Source: Silicimonas algicola
GTDB lineage: Bacteria; Pseudomonadota; Alphaproteobacteria; Rhodobacterales; Rhodobacteraceae
Assembly: GCF_003148765.1 (NCBI RefSeq)
Contig: NZ_QGGV01000001.1
Location: 62,001-126,000, forward strand
Direction of reading: 5' to 3'
Length of the DNA stretch: 64,000 nucleotides
Part shown: in pieces, positions 47,760 to 59,147 of the stretch
Layout: the number at the start of each line of letters is the position of its first letter
Numbering within the stretch: the stretch's first letter is position 1
Made by a program: the position numbers and the translations under genes
Notes under the pieces: model-generated
The model's database searches: none
Told to the model about the DNA's origin: nothing
The model's input: only the letters and a program-made list of their open reading frames with translations

Positions 47760-49169
47760 TCAGAGGAGGGGCAGCACCGCGCCGGGGTTCATGATGCCCT
47801 TGGGATCGAGCGCCGTCTTGATCGCCCGCATGGCGGCCAGCTTGGCGGGGTCGCCCCAGCGTTGCAGTTCGCCCACCTTCTTGCGGCCCACGCCGTGCTC
47901 GGCGCTGAAGCTGCCGCCCCGCGCGACGACCATCTCGTGGACAAGGTCCGACACGTCGTGCGACCGCGCCATGTAGGCGTCGCGGGTGTCGCCCCTCTGC
48001 GGGAAGAGGTTGTAGTGCAGGTTGCCGTCGCCCAGGTGGCCGAAGCAGGCGATGCGGCCCGGTGCGATCGCGGCGATCGCCTCCGGCGCCTCGGCGATGA
48101 ACCCTGCGAGTTCGGACAGCGGCAGCGAGATGTCGTGCGACGCGATGGCGCCGATCCGGCGGTTCGCCTCGGGGATGGTCTCGCGGAAATGCCAGAAGTC
48201 GGCGCGCTGCTGCCCGCTCTGCGCCACCGCGCCGTCGCTGACGAGGCCGGCTTCGAAGGCATCCTCGAAGAGTGCGGTCATCATCTCCTCGGGGTCCGCG
48301 CCGGGGCCGGTGCCCAGTTCGGTCAAGATCGCCCACTCCGGGAACGTCTCGAACGGCTGACGCGCCTCGGGATGCGTCTCGGCCATCATGTCGAAGTTCG
48401 TGCGCGAGATCAGCTCGAAGGCCGACACCGCCTCGCCCGCCCGCTGTCGGAAGAGCGTAAGAAGCGCGATGGCCGCGCCTGGGTCGCGCACGACGAGGAA
48501 GGCCGTCGCGATTTGCGCGGGGCGCGGGAACAGGCGCATCGCCGCTCCCGTGATGATGCCGAGCGTGCCCTCGGACCCGATCAGCAGGTGGCGCAGATCG
48601 TAGCCCGTGTTGTCCTTCCGCAGCCGCTTCAGCCCGTTCAGGATCGAGCCGTCCGGCAGCACCGCCTCGATCCCGAGGCACACGTCGCGGACCATGCCAT
48701 AGCGCAGGACGTTCAGCCCGCCCGAGTTCACCGCCAGCCCGCCCCCGATCCTCGCGCTGTCCTGGCTGCCGTAGCTGACCGGAAACAGCCGCCCCGCCGC
48801 CTCGGCCGCCGCCTGCGCCTCGGACACCGTCACGCCGGCGTCGAGGACGATGGTATCTTCCTCGGGATAGATCGCGCGCACGCGGTTCATCCGTTCGAGA
48901 GAGACGATCAGCGGTACGGGCCCCTCGGACGAAACCTGCCCGCCGACAAGACCCGTGCCGCCGCCATAGGGCTGGATCCCCACTCCCGCAGCGGCGCAAG
49001 CCTTCACCACCTCGGATACCTGGTCGGTATCGGACGGCAGCGCCACGAAGCCGGGACGGCCATGATAGACGTCGCGCGGCTCTTCCAGGTAATTGGGTGC
49101 GGCGGGTTTCACGGTCACGCCACGAAGGGCGAGCGCGTCGGCGAAGGCTTGGTCGGCGTCTGTCAGCAT
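47760..49169 (-). CDS. FAD-binding oxidase/dehydrogenase (GlcD / D-lactate or D-2-hydroxyglutarate dehydrogenase type)
   Basis: 469 residues from the ATG at 49169. The PCMH-type FAD domain is visible: QPYGGGTGLVGGQV near residue 85, YGSQDSARIGGGLAVNSGGL near 150, GSEGTLGIITGA near 210. The C-terminal domain ends with CFGHLGDGNLHYNLFPQRGD and AEHGVGRKKVGEL, typical of D-2-hydroxyacid dehydrogenases. It oxidises a D-2-hydroxyacid such as D-lactate or D-2-hydroxyglutarate. No Fe-S partner (GlcE/GlcF) is adjacent, so a single-subunit enzyme is likely. Confidence 0.9.
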   Translation of the reverse strand: MLTDADQAFADALALRGVTVKPAAPNYLEEPRDVYHGRPGFVALPSDTDQVSEVVKACAAAGVGIQPYGGGTGLVGGQVSSEGPVPLIVSLERMNRVRAIYPEEDTIVLDAGVTVSEAQAAAEAAGRLFPVSYGSQDSARIGGGLAVNSGGLNVLRYGMVRDVCLGIEAVLPDGSILNGLKRLRKDNTGYDLRHLLIGSEGTLGIITGAAMRLFPRPAQIATAFLVVRDPGAAIALLTLFRQRAGEAVSAFELISRTNFDMMAETHPEARQPFETFPEWAILTELGTGPGADPEEMMTALFEDAFEAGLVSDGAVAQSGQQRADFWHFRETIPEANRRIGAIASHDISLPLSELAGFIAEAPEAIAAIAPGRIACFGHLGDGNLHYNLFPQRGDTRDAYMARSHDVSDLVHEMVVARGGSFSAEHGVGRKKVGELQRWGDPAKLAAMRAIKTALDPKGIMNPGAVLPLL

Positions 49170-49201
49170 GGGCCAAGCGGTAGGTCCGGGCCCCGAGAGT
49201 G

Positions 49202-50029
49202 TCAATCCAGCGAGGGTGCCAGAAAGCCCGGTTGCAGCACGACAACCGTCGGCCGCGACGGCAAGGTGCGCAGCGACACCTCCATCTCGCTGCCGTCACG
49301 GACGTCGACCGCGAACTCGTCCGAAACGCCCACAAGGAAACGCTCCAGCGACGGCCCCGAGAACCAGTGCATCGGCAGGACGACCGAGGACCGCAGCCGC
49401 TTCACGATCCGGATCATCGTCGGGATGTCGACCGTCATGCCGCCGTCCACCGCCGCCATCACCACGTCCAGCCGCCCGATGGCGGCATAGGTCTCGTCCG
49501 ACGGCTCGTGGTGAAGGTGTCCGAGATGCCCGATGCAGAGACCGGCGACCTCGAAGATGAAGATCGAGTTGTTGTCGGTGATCCGGTCGCCGCCAAAGCC
49601 GCCCCGCACGTCGGTGGTCACGTTCCGGACCAGCATCTCGCCCAAATCGAGGTAGTGGTCGGCCGGCGCGCCCTCCTGCCGCCAGCCCTCGAGAATGTTC
49701 GGGATCGACGGGTCGGGAATGGCGGTCCAGTGACTGCTGTGCGAGTTGTTCATCGTCACCACGTCCGGCCGCGGACCGCCCGAGCCCGTGAACCCGTTGA
49801 AGTCCGTGATGACGTCGAGCCCGCCCTCGGTCTGGATCAGGTACATCGAGTGATCGACATAGGAGATCCGCACCGTCTCGGCGTCGGGCAGGGGGTCGGA
49901 CCATGCGGCCCGCCAGACAAGTTCGGGCGAGGCGTCGGCGATGGCGATGCAGTGGCTCGGCATCCGGTCCTGCGCCAGCGCGGGCAGGCCGACGGTAACG
50001 AGGGCGACGGCAAGGGTCAGTCGGAGCAT
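49202..50029 (-). CDS. Secreted MBL-fold metallo-hydrolase-like protein
   Basis: 275 residues from the ATG at 50029 with AGGAGGTTTCCCC before it. Residues 1-20 are a signal peptide (MLRLTLAVALVTVGLPALAQ). The body looks like a UlaG-type metallo-beta-lactamase fold: MNNSHSSHWT near residue 93 and GLCIGHLGHLHHEPSDE near 164. The usual HxHxDH is altered to HSSHWT, with no Asp, so the metal site is either unusual or weakened. The gene follows the FAD oxidase by 32 bases in gene order. Substrate unknown. Confidence 0.8.
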   Translation of the reverse strand: MLRLTLAVALVTVGLPALAQDRMPSHCIAIADASPELVWRAAWSDPLPDAETVRISYVDHSMYLIQTEGGLDVITDFNGFTGSGGPRPDVVTMNNSHSSHWTAIPDPSIPNILEGWRQEGAPADHYLDLGEMLVRNVTTDVRGGFGGDRITDNNSIFIFEVAGLCIGHLGHLHHEPSDETYAAIGRLDVVMAAVDGGMTVDIPTMIRIVKRLRSSVVLPMHWFSGPSLERFLVGVSDEFAVDVRDGSEMEVSLRTLPSRPTVVVLQPGFLAPSLD

Positions 50030-50199
50030 GGGGAAACCTCCTGTGCCAAAGCCTAGCGGACAGGTCGGCCAGCGCCAATCACGAGCGGGTGAGGGACGGC
50101 AGGAGCGGGCTTGCATGATGGGGAAGAGATGAAGCGGCAGGCACGCAGTTGCGAAGTGCCAAGGCTTTGGACAGACTGCGCCCCAAAGGGAGGGACAGC

Positions 50200-51681
<1,482 letters not shown>

Positions 51682-51705
51682 CCTGCCGGGGTTGCCGGGG
51701 ACTGA

Positions 51706-53376
<1,671 letters not shown>

Positions 53377-53498
53377 CGGCAGCTTTCCGCTACGTCCACC
53401 GCCCTGTCGCGCGAATGTCGCGCAACCGTCACGCGAATCTGCTATGGCTGGGTCAGTGGTGGGACGATCCGACAAACCCTGAACCCTGGGGGCGACCG

Positions 53499-53894
53499 AT
53501 GACACTGCACGGTTCCGACGACAGACTCCGTTTCCTTTTGGCCGAGGACGATACCGTCGCGGCCATCGACATCGAATGCATTCTCGAAGATCTGGGCCAC
53601 GAGGTCGCGGCCATCGCCGTGGTCCCCGCGATGGCGCTCCGCGCCCTCAGAGGCGACGCGGCGCATGTCGACGCGGTGATCTTCGGTGCCTCGCTGTTGG
53701 GCCTGCCATCCGATGACCTGTCGCGCTGGCTGCGGCGCGCGGGGATCCCGGGCGTCGTCACCTCGCGTGAGCCTGCCGCCATCGTCCGCACCATGGGCTT
53801 CCACGAGCCCTGCCTCGAAAAGCCCTATGCACGGCCTGCCGTCGAGGTCATCTGCGCACAGCTTCTCCAGGCCCGACACACCTACGCCGCCTGA
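53499..53894 (+). CDS. Receiver-like protein lacking the phosphoacceptor aspartate
   Basis: 131 residues from the ATG at 53499, preceded by CTGGGGGCGACCG. It follows the pattern of single-domain CheY-like receivers: acidic cluster RFLLAEDDTVAAIDIECILE at residues 11-30 and the conserved Lys in EPCLEKPYARP. The position of the phosphorylated Asp in the third strand reads DAVIFGASLLG, with Gly63 where Asp is expected. It is therefore a pseudo-receiver that probably works without phosphorylation. Its stop is three bases from that of the convergent rlmH. Confidence 0.8.
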   Translation: MTLHGSDDRLRFLLAEDDTVAAIDIECILEDLGHEVAAIAVVPAMALRALRGDAAHVDAVIFGASLLGLPSDDLSRWLRRAGIPGVVTSREPAAIVRTMGFHEPCLEKPYARPAVEVICAQLLQARHTYAA

Positions 53895-53897
53895 CGC

Positions 53898-54365
53898 CTA
53901 GTCCCTGTGGTAGGGCGCGCCTGCCAGAATCGAGGCGGCCCGATAAAGCTGCTCGGACAGCATCACGCGCACCAGCATGTGCGGCCAGACCATCATCCCG
54001 AAGGACAAACGCGCATCGGCGGCCTCCAGCAGCGCCGGATGAATGCCGTCGGCGCCGCCGATGATGAAGGCGACCTCGCCGCGCCCCTGGTCGCGCCAGT
54101 CCGCCAGCATCGCCGCGAACTCGGGCGAGGTCATCACCCGGCCGCGTTCGTCCAGCGCCACGACGACATCGGCGCCCTGAACCGCGCGGCCAAGCAGGTC
54201 GGCCTCGGCCACCATGCCGCCCTTCTTCGCTTCGATTTCGTGGATGGTTGCGGGACCGAGCCCCAGCGCGCGCCCGGTTCGGTCGAACCGCGTGAGATAG
54301 TCCGAGACCATGTCGGCCTCGGCGCCGGCCCTCAGACGGCCGGCCGCCGCGATCTTGACGCGCAT
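53898..54365 (-). CDS. rlmH: 23S rRNA (pseudouridine1915-N3)-methyltransferase RlmH
   Basis: 155 residues of the SPOUT family. The SAM-binding knot FIIGGADGIHPALLEAADAR near residue 100 and the C-terminal YRAASILAGAPYHRD tail are diagnostic. It methylates the pseudouridine at 1915 of 23S rRNA in assembled ribosomes. It follows rsfS by 10 bases, the standard rsfS-rlmH pairing. Confidence 0.96.
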   Translation of the reverse strand: MRVKIAAAGRLRAGAEADMVSDYLTRFDRTGRALGLGPATIHEIEAKKGGMVAEADLLGRAVQGADVVVALDERGRVMTSPEFAAMLADWRDQGRGEVAFIIGGADGIHPALLEAADARLSFGMMVWPHMLVRVMLSEQLYRAASILAGAPYHRD

Positions 54366-54375
54366 AACCCTGGGG

Positions 54376-54738
54376 TCAGGCCCGGCCGGTCGCCGCTGCC
54401 TCTTTCGGCGACAGCCACATCTTTTCCAGCTGATAGAACTCGCGCACCTCGGGGCGGAAGACGTGGACGATCACGTCGCCCGCGTCGATCAGCACCCAGT
54501 CGCCGGTTTCCTTGCCCTCGATCTTGGACAGCCGCCCGTGATCCTGCTTCAGCCTGTCGACCACGGCATCCGCGATCGAGGAGACCTGCCGGGAAGACCG
54601 GCCCGTCGCGATAACCATCCAGTCGGCCATGCTCGATTTGCCGCGAAGGTCGATCTTGACGATCTCCTCGGCCTTGAGGTCTTCCAGCGTTGCGAGGATG
54701 TGGACGAGCAGTTCGTCGCTCGAAAGGGTGCCGGTCAT
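54376..54738 (-). CDS. rsfS: Ribosome silencing factor RsfS
   Basis: 120 residues from the ATG at 54738; a GTG at 54765 would add nine residues and cannot be excluded because neither has a clear ribosome site. The family core is IVKIDLRGKSSMADWMVIAT followed by GRSSRQV, then DWVLIDAGDVIVHVFRPEVR and REFYQLEKMW. RsfS binds protein L14 of the large subunit and blocks subunit joining under starvation. Operon with rlmH. Confidence 0.93.
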   Translation of the reverse strand: MTGTLSSDELLVHILATLEDLKAEEIVKIDLRGKSSMADWMVIATGRSSRQVSSIADAVVDRLKQDHGRLSKIEGKETGDWVLIDAGDVIVHVFRPEVREFYQLEKMWLSPKEAAATGRA

Positions 54739-54848
54739 CACAGGACCGGCCGTTCCGGCGGCCACGCTGGCCGCGTCTTGAACCTGGGACAGGACATCGT
54801 CCTCCTACGTTTCACCACGGAAAAACGGCGCCGGGGCCCGCCGGTTCC

Positions 54849-54877
54849 AATGTAACATCGCAATGTGGCGATTCCAA
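54849..54877 (-). promoter_or_regulatory. Candidate promoter for rsfS-rlmH
   Basis: On the minus strand TTGGAA (54877-54872) and TACATT (54854-54849) are spaced by 17 bases, a sigma-70-like pair about 110 bases before the rsfS start. The 257-base gap between tamB and rsfS holds no gene that I can see. Confidence 0.4.
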
Positions 54878-54995
54878 CATGCCGCCCCGACCATGCGCGG
54901 ATCCGCCCCGTCGGCCAGCGGATTGCCCGGAAATTCGACGTCCGCGCCGAATAACGACGTTGGAAAAGCGACTTGGCCCTCCGCGATGCCGTGGC

Positions 54996-57900
54996 TTAAT
55001 AGTCACGCTCGAAGAAGACGCCGAGGCTCGTCTCGCCGTCGTTCGAGAATCCGCCCTTCACCGTCACGGATGGCGTGAGGTCCAGGTTCAGATTGACCTC
55101 GGTCTCGCCCTCGCTGTCGACGGTCACGTCGGTATAGAGATTGTCCGACAGATATGCCCCCGCCCGCACCGCGGTGTTGCCGTCCTCTCCCGTCACGATG
55201 TCCAGGTCGTCCAGCCCCGATTGCTCGCGAACCCGGCTGACCACGCCCTCGCCTCCCTGACCGGCCAGCGTGCGGACGGCCAGCGCCAGTTGCGCTGCCT
55301 GAAACGGACTCAGCGTCTCCAGCCCGCGGCCGAAGAGAAGCCGCGACAGCACTTCCTCCTCGGGCAGATCGGGGTTTGAGGTGAAGGCGATGTCGGGATC
55401 GCCTGCCGGACCGGTGACCAGCACGTTCACGCGGTAATCCTCGGCGGTGGTCGAGGCGCGCAGGTCGAGGTAGGGCTCGAACGAACCCTGGATCGTCACG
55501 CGCGCTTCCTCCAGCTCCAGCCGCTTGCCGAGGATGTCCAGCCGGCCCCGGATCAGTTCGAACGACCCGAGGGGAACGACGTCGGCCGTTGTCCCGGTCA
55601 GGCGCAGGCTGCCGCCGAATTCGCTTTCCAGCCCCCGTCCTCGGATGAACACGCGGTTCGGCGCCGAGATCGTGATGTCCAGCGGATAGACCGGTCCGCC
55701 CGCACCCGAGCCGCCACCGTCGCCGTTGCCGCCGCCGTTTTCCCCCAGAAGACCGGCACGCGCCCGCGTCCGTCGCACGGGCGGCGGCTCCGCGATGTGA
55801 ATGATCTCGGGGATGGCGCCCGCGCCTCCGAAGCCCGAGGCGGGGATGCGGATGTTCGTCTCGCCCAGCTCGATGGAGCCGGCGATCCGCGCGCCCCCCG
55901 CGAGGGGACCGGTGATCGTGATACGCCCGTCCGCCGTCGTCTCGTAAAGCCTTGGGTCCGACAGCGCGACGCTCGACAGGACCAGCGTCAGGTCGGCCGG
56001 GTAGGGCGCGACGAGAGCCACGGAGCCCTCCAGCGTCACCCGTCCGCCGTCCGCGACCGCCGCGGTGGCCGAAATCTGGGCTTGGGCGCCGTTGATCTGA
56101 GCGTTCAGCGTCAGATCCTCCAGCGTCAGGTTCAGCCTCGGCAACACAAGCCGCGCATTGGCCGTCGTCACCTGACCCGTCAGGCTCGACAGGGCCAGCG
56201 GTCCGTTCAGTCGAAGGTCGAAACCGCCGGTGCCCGTCAGGTTCTGCGCCCCAAGGAAACGATCGAGCAGCCCAAGCGGCAGCGATCCCCGCAGCGCCAG
56301 GTCGGCGGTCGAGGCGTCGGAGGCGAGCGTGCCCTCGACACTTGCCGATGATCCGCCCGGCCCGTCAGCCTCCAGATTGACGGTGAAGGGTCCGGTCCCG
56401 CTGCGCGAGACCTGTCCCGTCACCGACAGCGGACCGGAGATGCCGCCCGCATAGCGCGAGACGTCCGCCAGCCGCGCCTCCAGCGACAGAAGACTGTCGC
56501 CCTCGGTGATCTGCCCGCTGGCAGATGCCGTAAGCTCGTCGGATCGCACCTCGAACAGCCGCACCGTCACCGCCTCGCGGCTGCCCGCAGCATCGACCCT
56601 CGCCGTCGCGCGCCCCGACAGCAGCCTGTCCACATCAGGCTGGCCGATGCCAAGATCCTGCGTCTCGACCTCCGCCCGCAGGTCGAACTCCGACAGGTCG
56701 AACGCCAGCACGCCCTCGGCATCCACAGTCGCCGCGCCCGAGATCGGCATCCCTACAAGCTCGCGGAAAGCCGAGACGTCGGGCGATGCGGCCTCGATCC
56801 GCCCCTCGAACCGGGGCGCCGTCGCCGCATCGGTCAGGACGCCCTCACCCGAAGCCGTCAGCACCGGCGTCGCCACCTCGAACACATCGAACGCGATCCG
56901 CTCCAGACTGCCCGCCACCTCGACCCGCGCCGAGGACGCGCCCGCGAACACCCGGTCGGCCTGAGCCTGCCCGATGCCGAAGCCGTCGCCCGTCGCCTGC
57001 GCGGTCAGCGCGAAGTCCGACAGGTCGAACGCCAGCCCGCCCTCGGCGTCCAGCGTCAGCGCCCCCCGGATCGGCAGTCCCGCCACGCCCGCGAAGGCGC
57101 TCACGTCGGGCGACGACGCTTCGATCCGTCCGTCGAAGCGTGGCGCCTCGTACAAATCCGTCAGCCGGCCGCCCACCGTCGCATCCAGATCGCGCCCGTC
57201 GAGCGTCGCGTTGATCGCCCAGTCGCGCTCCTCGTCCTCGGTGCCCTCGATGGTCAGCACCGCCGGCCCTGACAATTCCTCCAGCACCGTCGACGCATCC
57301 TCGAGCCGCGCCTCTAGCGAAAGCTGCGAGCCGCCAGACCGCAACTCGGCCCGTCCCGTCACCCGCGCCTCGGCACTCTCGATCCGTCGCAGCGTCAGGA
57401 CGATGCCCTCTTCGCTGCGCACGGCGCGCAGGCTCAAGTCCGTCTCGCCGTCCAGGATGCGGTCCGCGATCTCCTGTCCCACGGCAAGGTCGGTCGAGGA
57501 CCCCTCAAGATCCACGTCGAACGTCCCCGACAGCGGCTCGGCCGTGAAGTCTGCCTGAATCTCCGCTGCCCCCGAAAGCGGCCGCCCCGCAAGGCCCGAG
57601 AACGCCGCCAGCCGTTGCGCCTCGACGCGGGCCGAGCCCGTCGCGACCGGCCCGCCCTCCTCGGGAAACGACACCACCGCGTCGCCCGACAGACCATAGC
57701 TCTCGCCCGTCACCGTCAGGTCCGACACCCGCAGGTCGCCGCCCTTGGCCCATTCGATCCGCGCAGCACCCGTGACCTCCTCGCCCAGTGCCGCCTCGGC
57801 GTCGGGATTGCCGAAATCCAGCCGCCGCGCCGCGAAGTCGAGGTTCGCCGTGACCCCGCCGTCCTCGCCCTGCGCGATCCGTCCCGTGCCGTCCAGTTCC

Positions 57901-59147
57901 AGCGCCTCTGCCTTGAAGCCCGGCCGATCCAGCCCGGCGATGCGGAAGGCGCCCTGCCAGTCCTCGCTCTGCGCCGCGTCGTAAGAGACCTCAAGATCCA
58001 CCCGGTCCACCCGCGTCTCGGGTCCCGGCAGGGGCAGCAGCACGGGCGTCCCGTCTGCCGACGCAATCGCACCCTCGACCGCGATCTCGACCGGCAGCCC
58101 ATCCGCGCCGATCAGCGCACGGCCCTCCAGAGTCAGCGCACCCGCTGACAGGTCGAGCCCTTCAAGCAGCGTGCGCCCATCCGGAAAGCGCGTGACCTCC
58201 GCCTGCAACGCCACCGCATCGCCAAAGAACGGGCGATAGTCCGGCGCGAAGACCGGAGCGATGTCGCCGCCGATGTCGACGGTAAAGCGCCTCTCGCCCT
58301 CGGCCTCGCCGCCCGCTGTCGCGATCTGCCCGGTCAGCCGTTCGGCCCCGTCAGTCGCCAGGCGAATGTCGGCGGCGAAGGCGTCCACCGGTCCTTCGCC
58401 GACCACGCCGAACTCGACCGAAGGCCGGCCCGGCAGATCGACAAGATTGGCGAAGATACCGTCCAGCGCCTCCTCCAGCGCCAGATCCAGCGCCAGCACG
58501 CCCGTCTCGTTGGCGTAAGCCGCCTCCAGCGTCAGGGCCCCGCGCCCGTCCAACCGTTCGACCGCAAGCGTCGCTTCGCCTTCGCCGTCCGCGAGGCTCA
58601 CGGCGCCCTCCAGCGACACCTCCGCCTCGGCCCCGAACACCGGAGCGCCGATGGCCACCCGCGCGGCGGCGATCTGGCCGATCTCGATGCTGACCGGCAG
58701 CTCCGGCAGGCTGAACCCCGAGGCCTCGGGCGTCGGCGCATCGCTCTCGGGCACCGAAGGCAGTCGAGGCAGCAGGATCTCGTCCGCCGTCAGTTGCGAG
58801 ACTTCAAGCTGCCCCCCAAACAGCGCGCTCCGGTTCCAGTCCAGAACCGCGTCGGTGATGGTCAGCCACACGCCCTCATCGTCGGCGATGGTCAGGCTCT
58901 CTATCGTCGCCCGCCCGCCAAGCGCGCCCTCGAAACCCGTGATGCTGACCTGCCGGCCCGCGCCGGACAGGTTGTCCTCGATCAGCCGCTCGAGGAACCC
59001 GCCCTGCGCCTCGTCGTCGGGAGAGTCGTCGCTGCTGAACAGGCGGTCGAAGAAGCCGGGCTCCTCGTCGGCGGGCGCGTCCGTGACCTGCGCGGCGGCG
59101 GGCAGCGCGACGCTCAGCGCAAGGGCAAGAAGAAGACCGCGCCGCAT
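54996..59147 (-). CDS. tamB: Translocation and assembly module subunit TamB
   Basis: 1383 residues. MRRGLLLALALSVALPAAAQ is a signal sequence or anchor. The body is a long series of beta-strand-rich repeats (asma/DUF490 style) of low complexity in Ala, Gly, Leu and Asp, and the C-terminal DUF490 region ends with LNLDLTPSVTVKGGFSNDGE and GVFFERDY. TamB forms a hydrophobic groove across the periplasm and is now linked to lipid transport to the outer membrane as well as outer-membrane protein assembly with TamA. The ATG overlaps the tamA stop by one base (TGATG). A 109-residue unit is duplicated at 56511-57164. Confidence 0.93.
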   Translation of the reverse strand: MRRGLLLALALSVALPAAAQVTDAPADEEPGFFDRLFSSDDSPDDEAQGGFLERLIEDNLSGAGRQVSITGFEGALGGRATIESLTIADDEGVWLTITDAVLDWNRSALFGGQLEVSQLTADEILLPRLPSVPESDAPTPEASGFSLPELPVSIEIGQIAAARVAIGAPVFGAEAEVSLEGAVSLADGEGEATLAVERLDGRGALTLEAAYANETGVLALDLALEEALDGIFANLVDLPGRPSVEFGVVGEGPVDAFAADIRLATDGAERLTGQIATAGGEAEGERRFTVDIGGDIAPVFAPDYRPFFGDAVALQAEVTRFPDGRTLLEGLDLSAGALTLEGRALIGADGLPVEIAVEGAIASADGTPVLLPLPGPETRVDRVDLEVSYDAAQSEDWQGAFRIAGLDRPGFKAEALELDGTGRIAQGEDGGVTANLDFAARRLDFGNPDAEAALGEEVTGAARIEWAKGGDLRVSDLTVTGESYGLSGDAVVSFPEEGGPVATGSARVEAQRLAAFSGLAGRPLSGAAEIQADFTAEPLSGTFDVDLEGSSTDLAVGQEIADRILDGETDLSLRAVRSEEGIVLTLRRIESAEARVTGRAELRSGGSQLSLEARLEDASTVLEELSGPAVLTIEGTEDEERDWAINATLDGRDLDATVGGRLTDLYEAPRFDGRIEASSPDVSAFAGVAGLPIRGALTLDAEGGLAFDLSDFALTAQATGDGFGIGQAQADRVFAGASSARVEVAGSLERIAFDVFEVATPVLTASGEGVLTDAATAPRFEGRIEAASPDVSAFRELVGMPISGAATVDAEGVLAFDLSEFDLRAEVETQDLGIGQPDVDRLLSGRATARVDAAGSREAVTVRLFEVRSDELTASASGQITEGDSLLSLEARLADVSRYAGGISGPLSVTGQVSRSGTGPFTVNLEADGPGGSSASVEGTLASDASTADLALRGSLPLGLLDRFLGAQNLTGTGGFDLRLNGPLALSSLTGQVTTANARLVLPRLNLTLEDLTLNAQINGAQAQISATAAVADGGRVTLEGSVALVAPYPADLTLVLSSVALSDPRLYETTADGRITITGPLAGGARIAGSIELGETNIRIPASGFGGAGAIPEIIHIAEPPPVRRTRARAGLLGENGGGNGDGGGSGAGGPVYPLDITISAPNRVFIRGRGLESEFGGSLRLTGTTADVVPLGSFELIRGRLDILGKRLELEEARVTIQGSFEPYLDLRASTTAEDYRVNVLVTGPAGDPDIAFTSNPDLPEEEVLSRLLFGRGLETLSPFQAAQLALAVRTLAGQGGEGVVSRVREQSGLDDLDIVTGEDGNTAVRAGAYLSDNLYTDVTVDSEGETEVNLNLDLTPSVTVKGGFSNDGETSLGVFFERDY
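56511..57164 (-). repeat. Two tandem 109-residue units inside TamB
   Basis: Unit one (57164-56838) starts LTDLYEAPRFDGRIEASSPD and unit two (56837-56511) starts LTDAATAPRFEGRIEAASPD; both continue with VSAF, a PI[RS]GA turn, AFDLS[DE]F and [FL]GIGQ, and are exactly 327 bases long. They are clearly homologous over the whole unit and point to a recent tandem duplication in the beta-groove. Confidence 0.85.
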
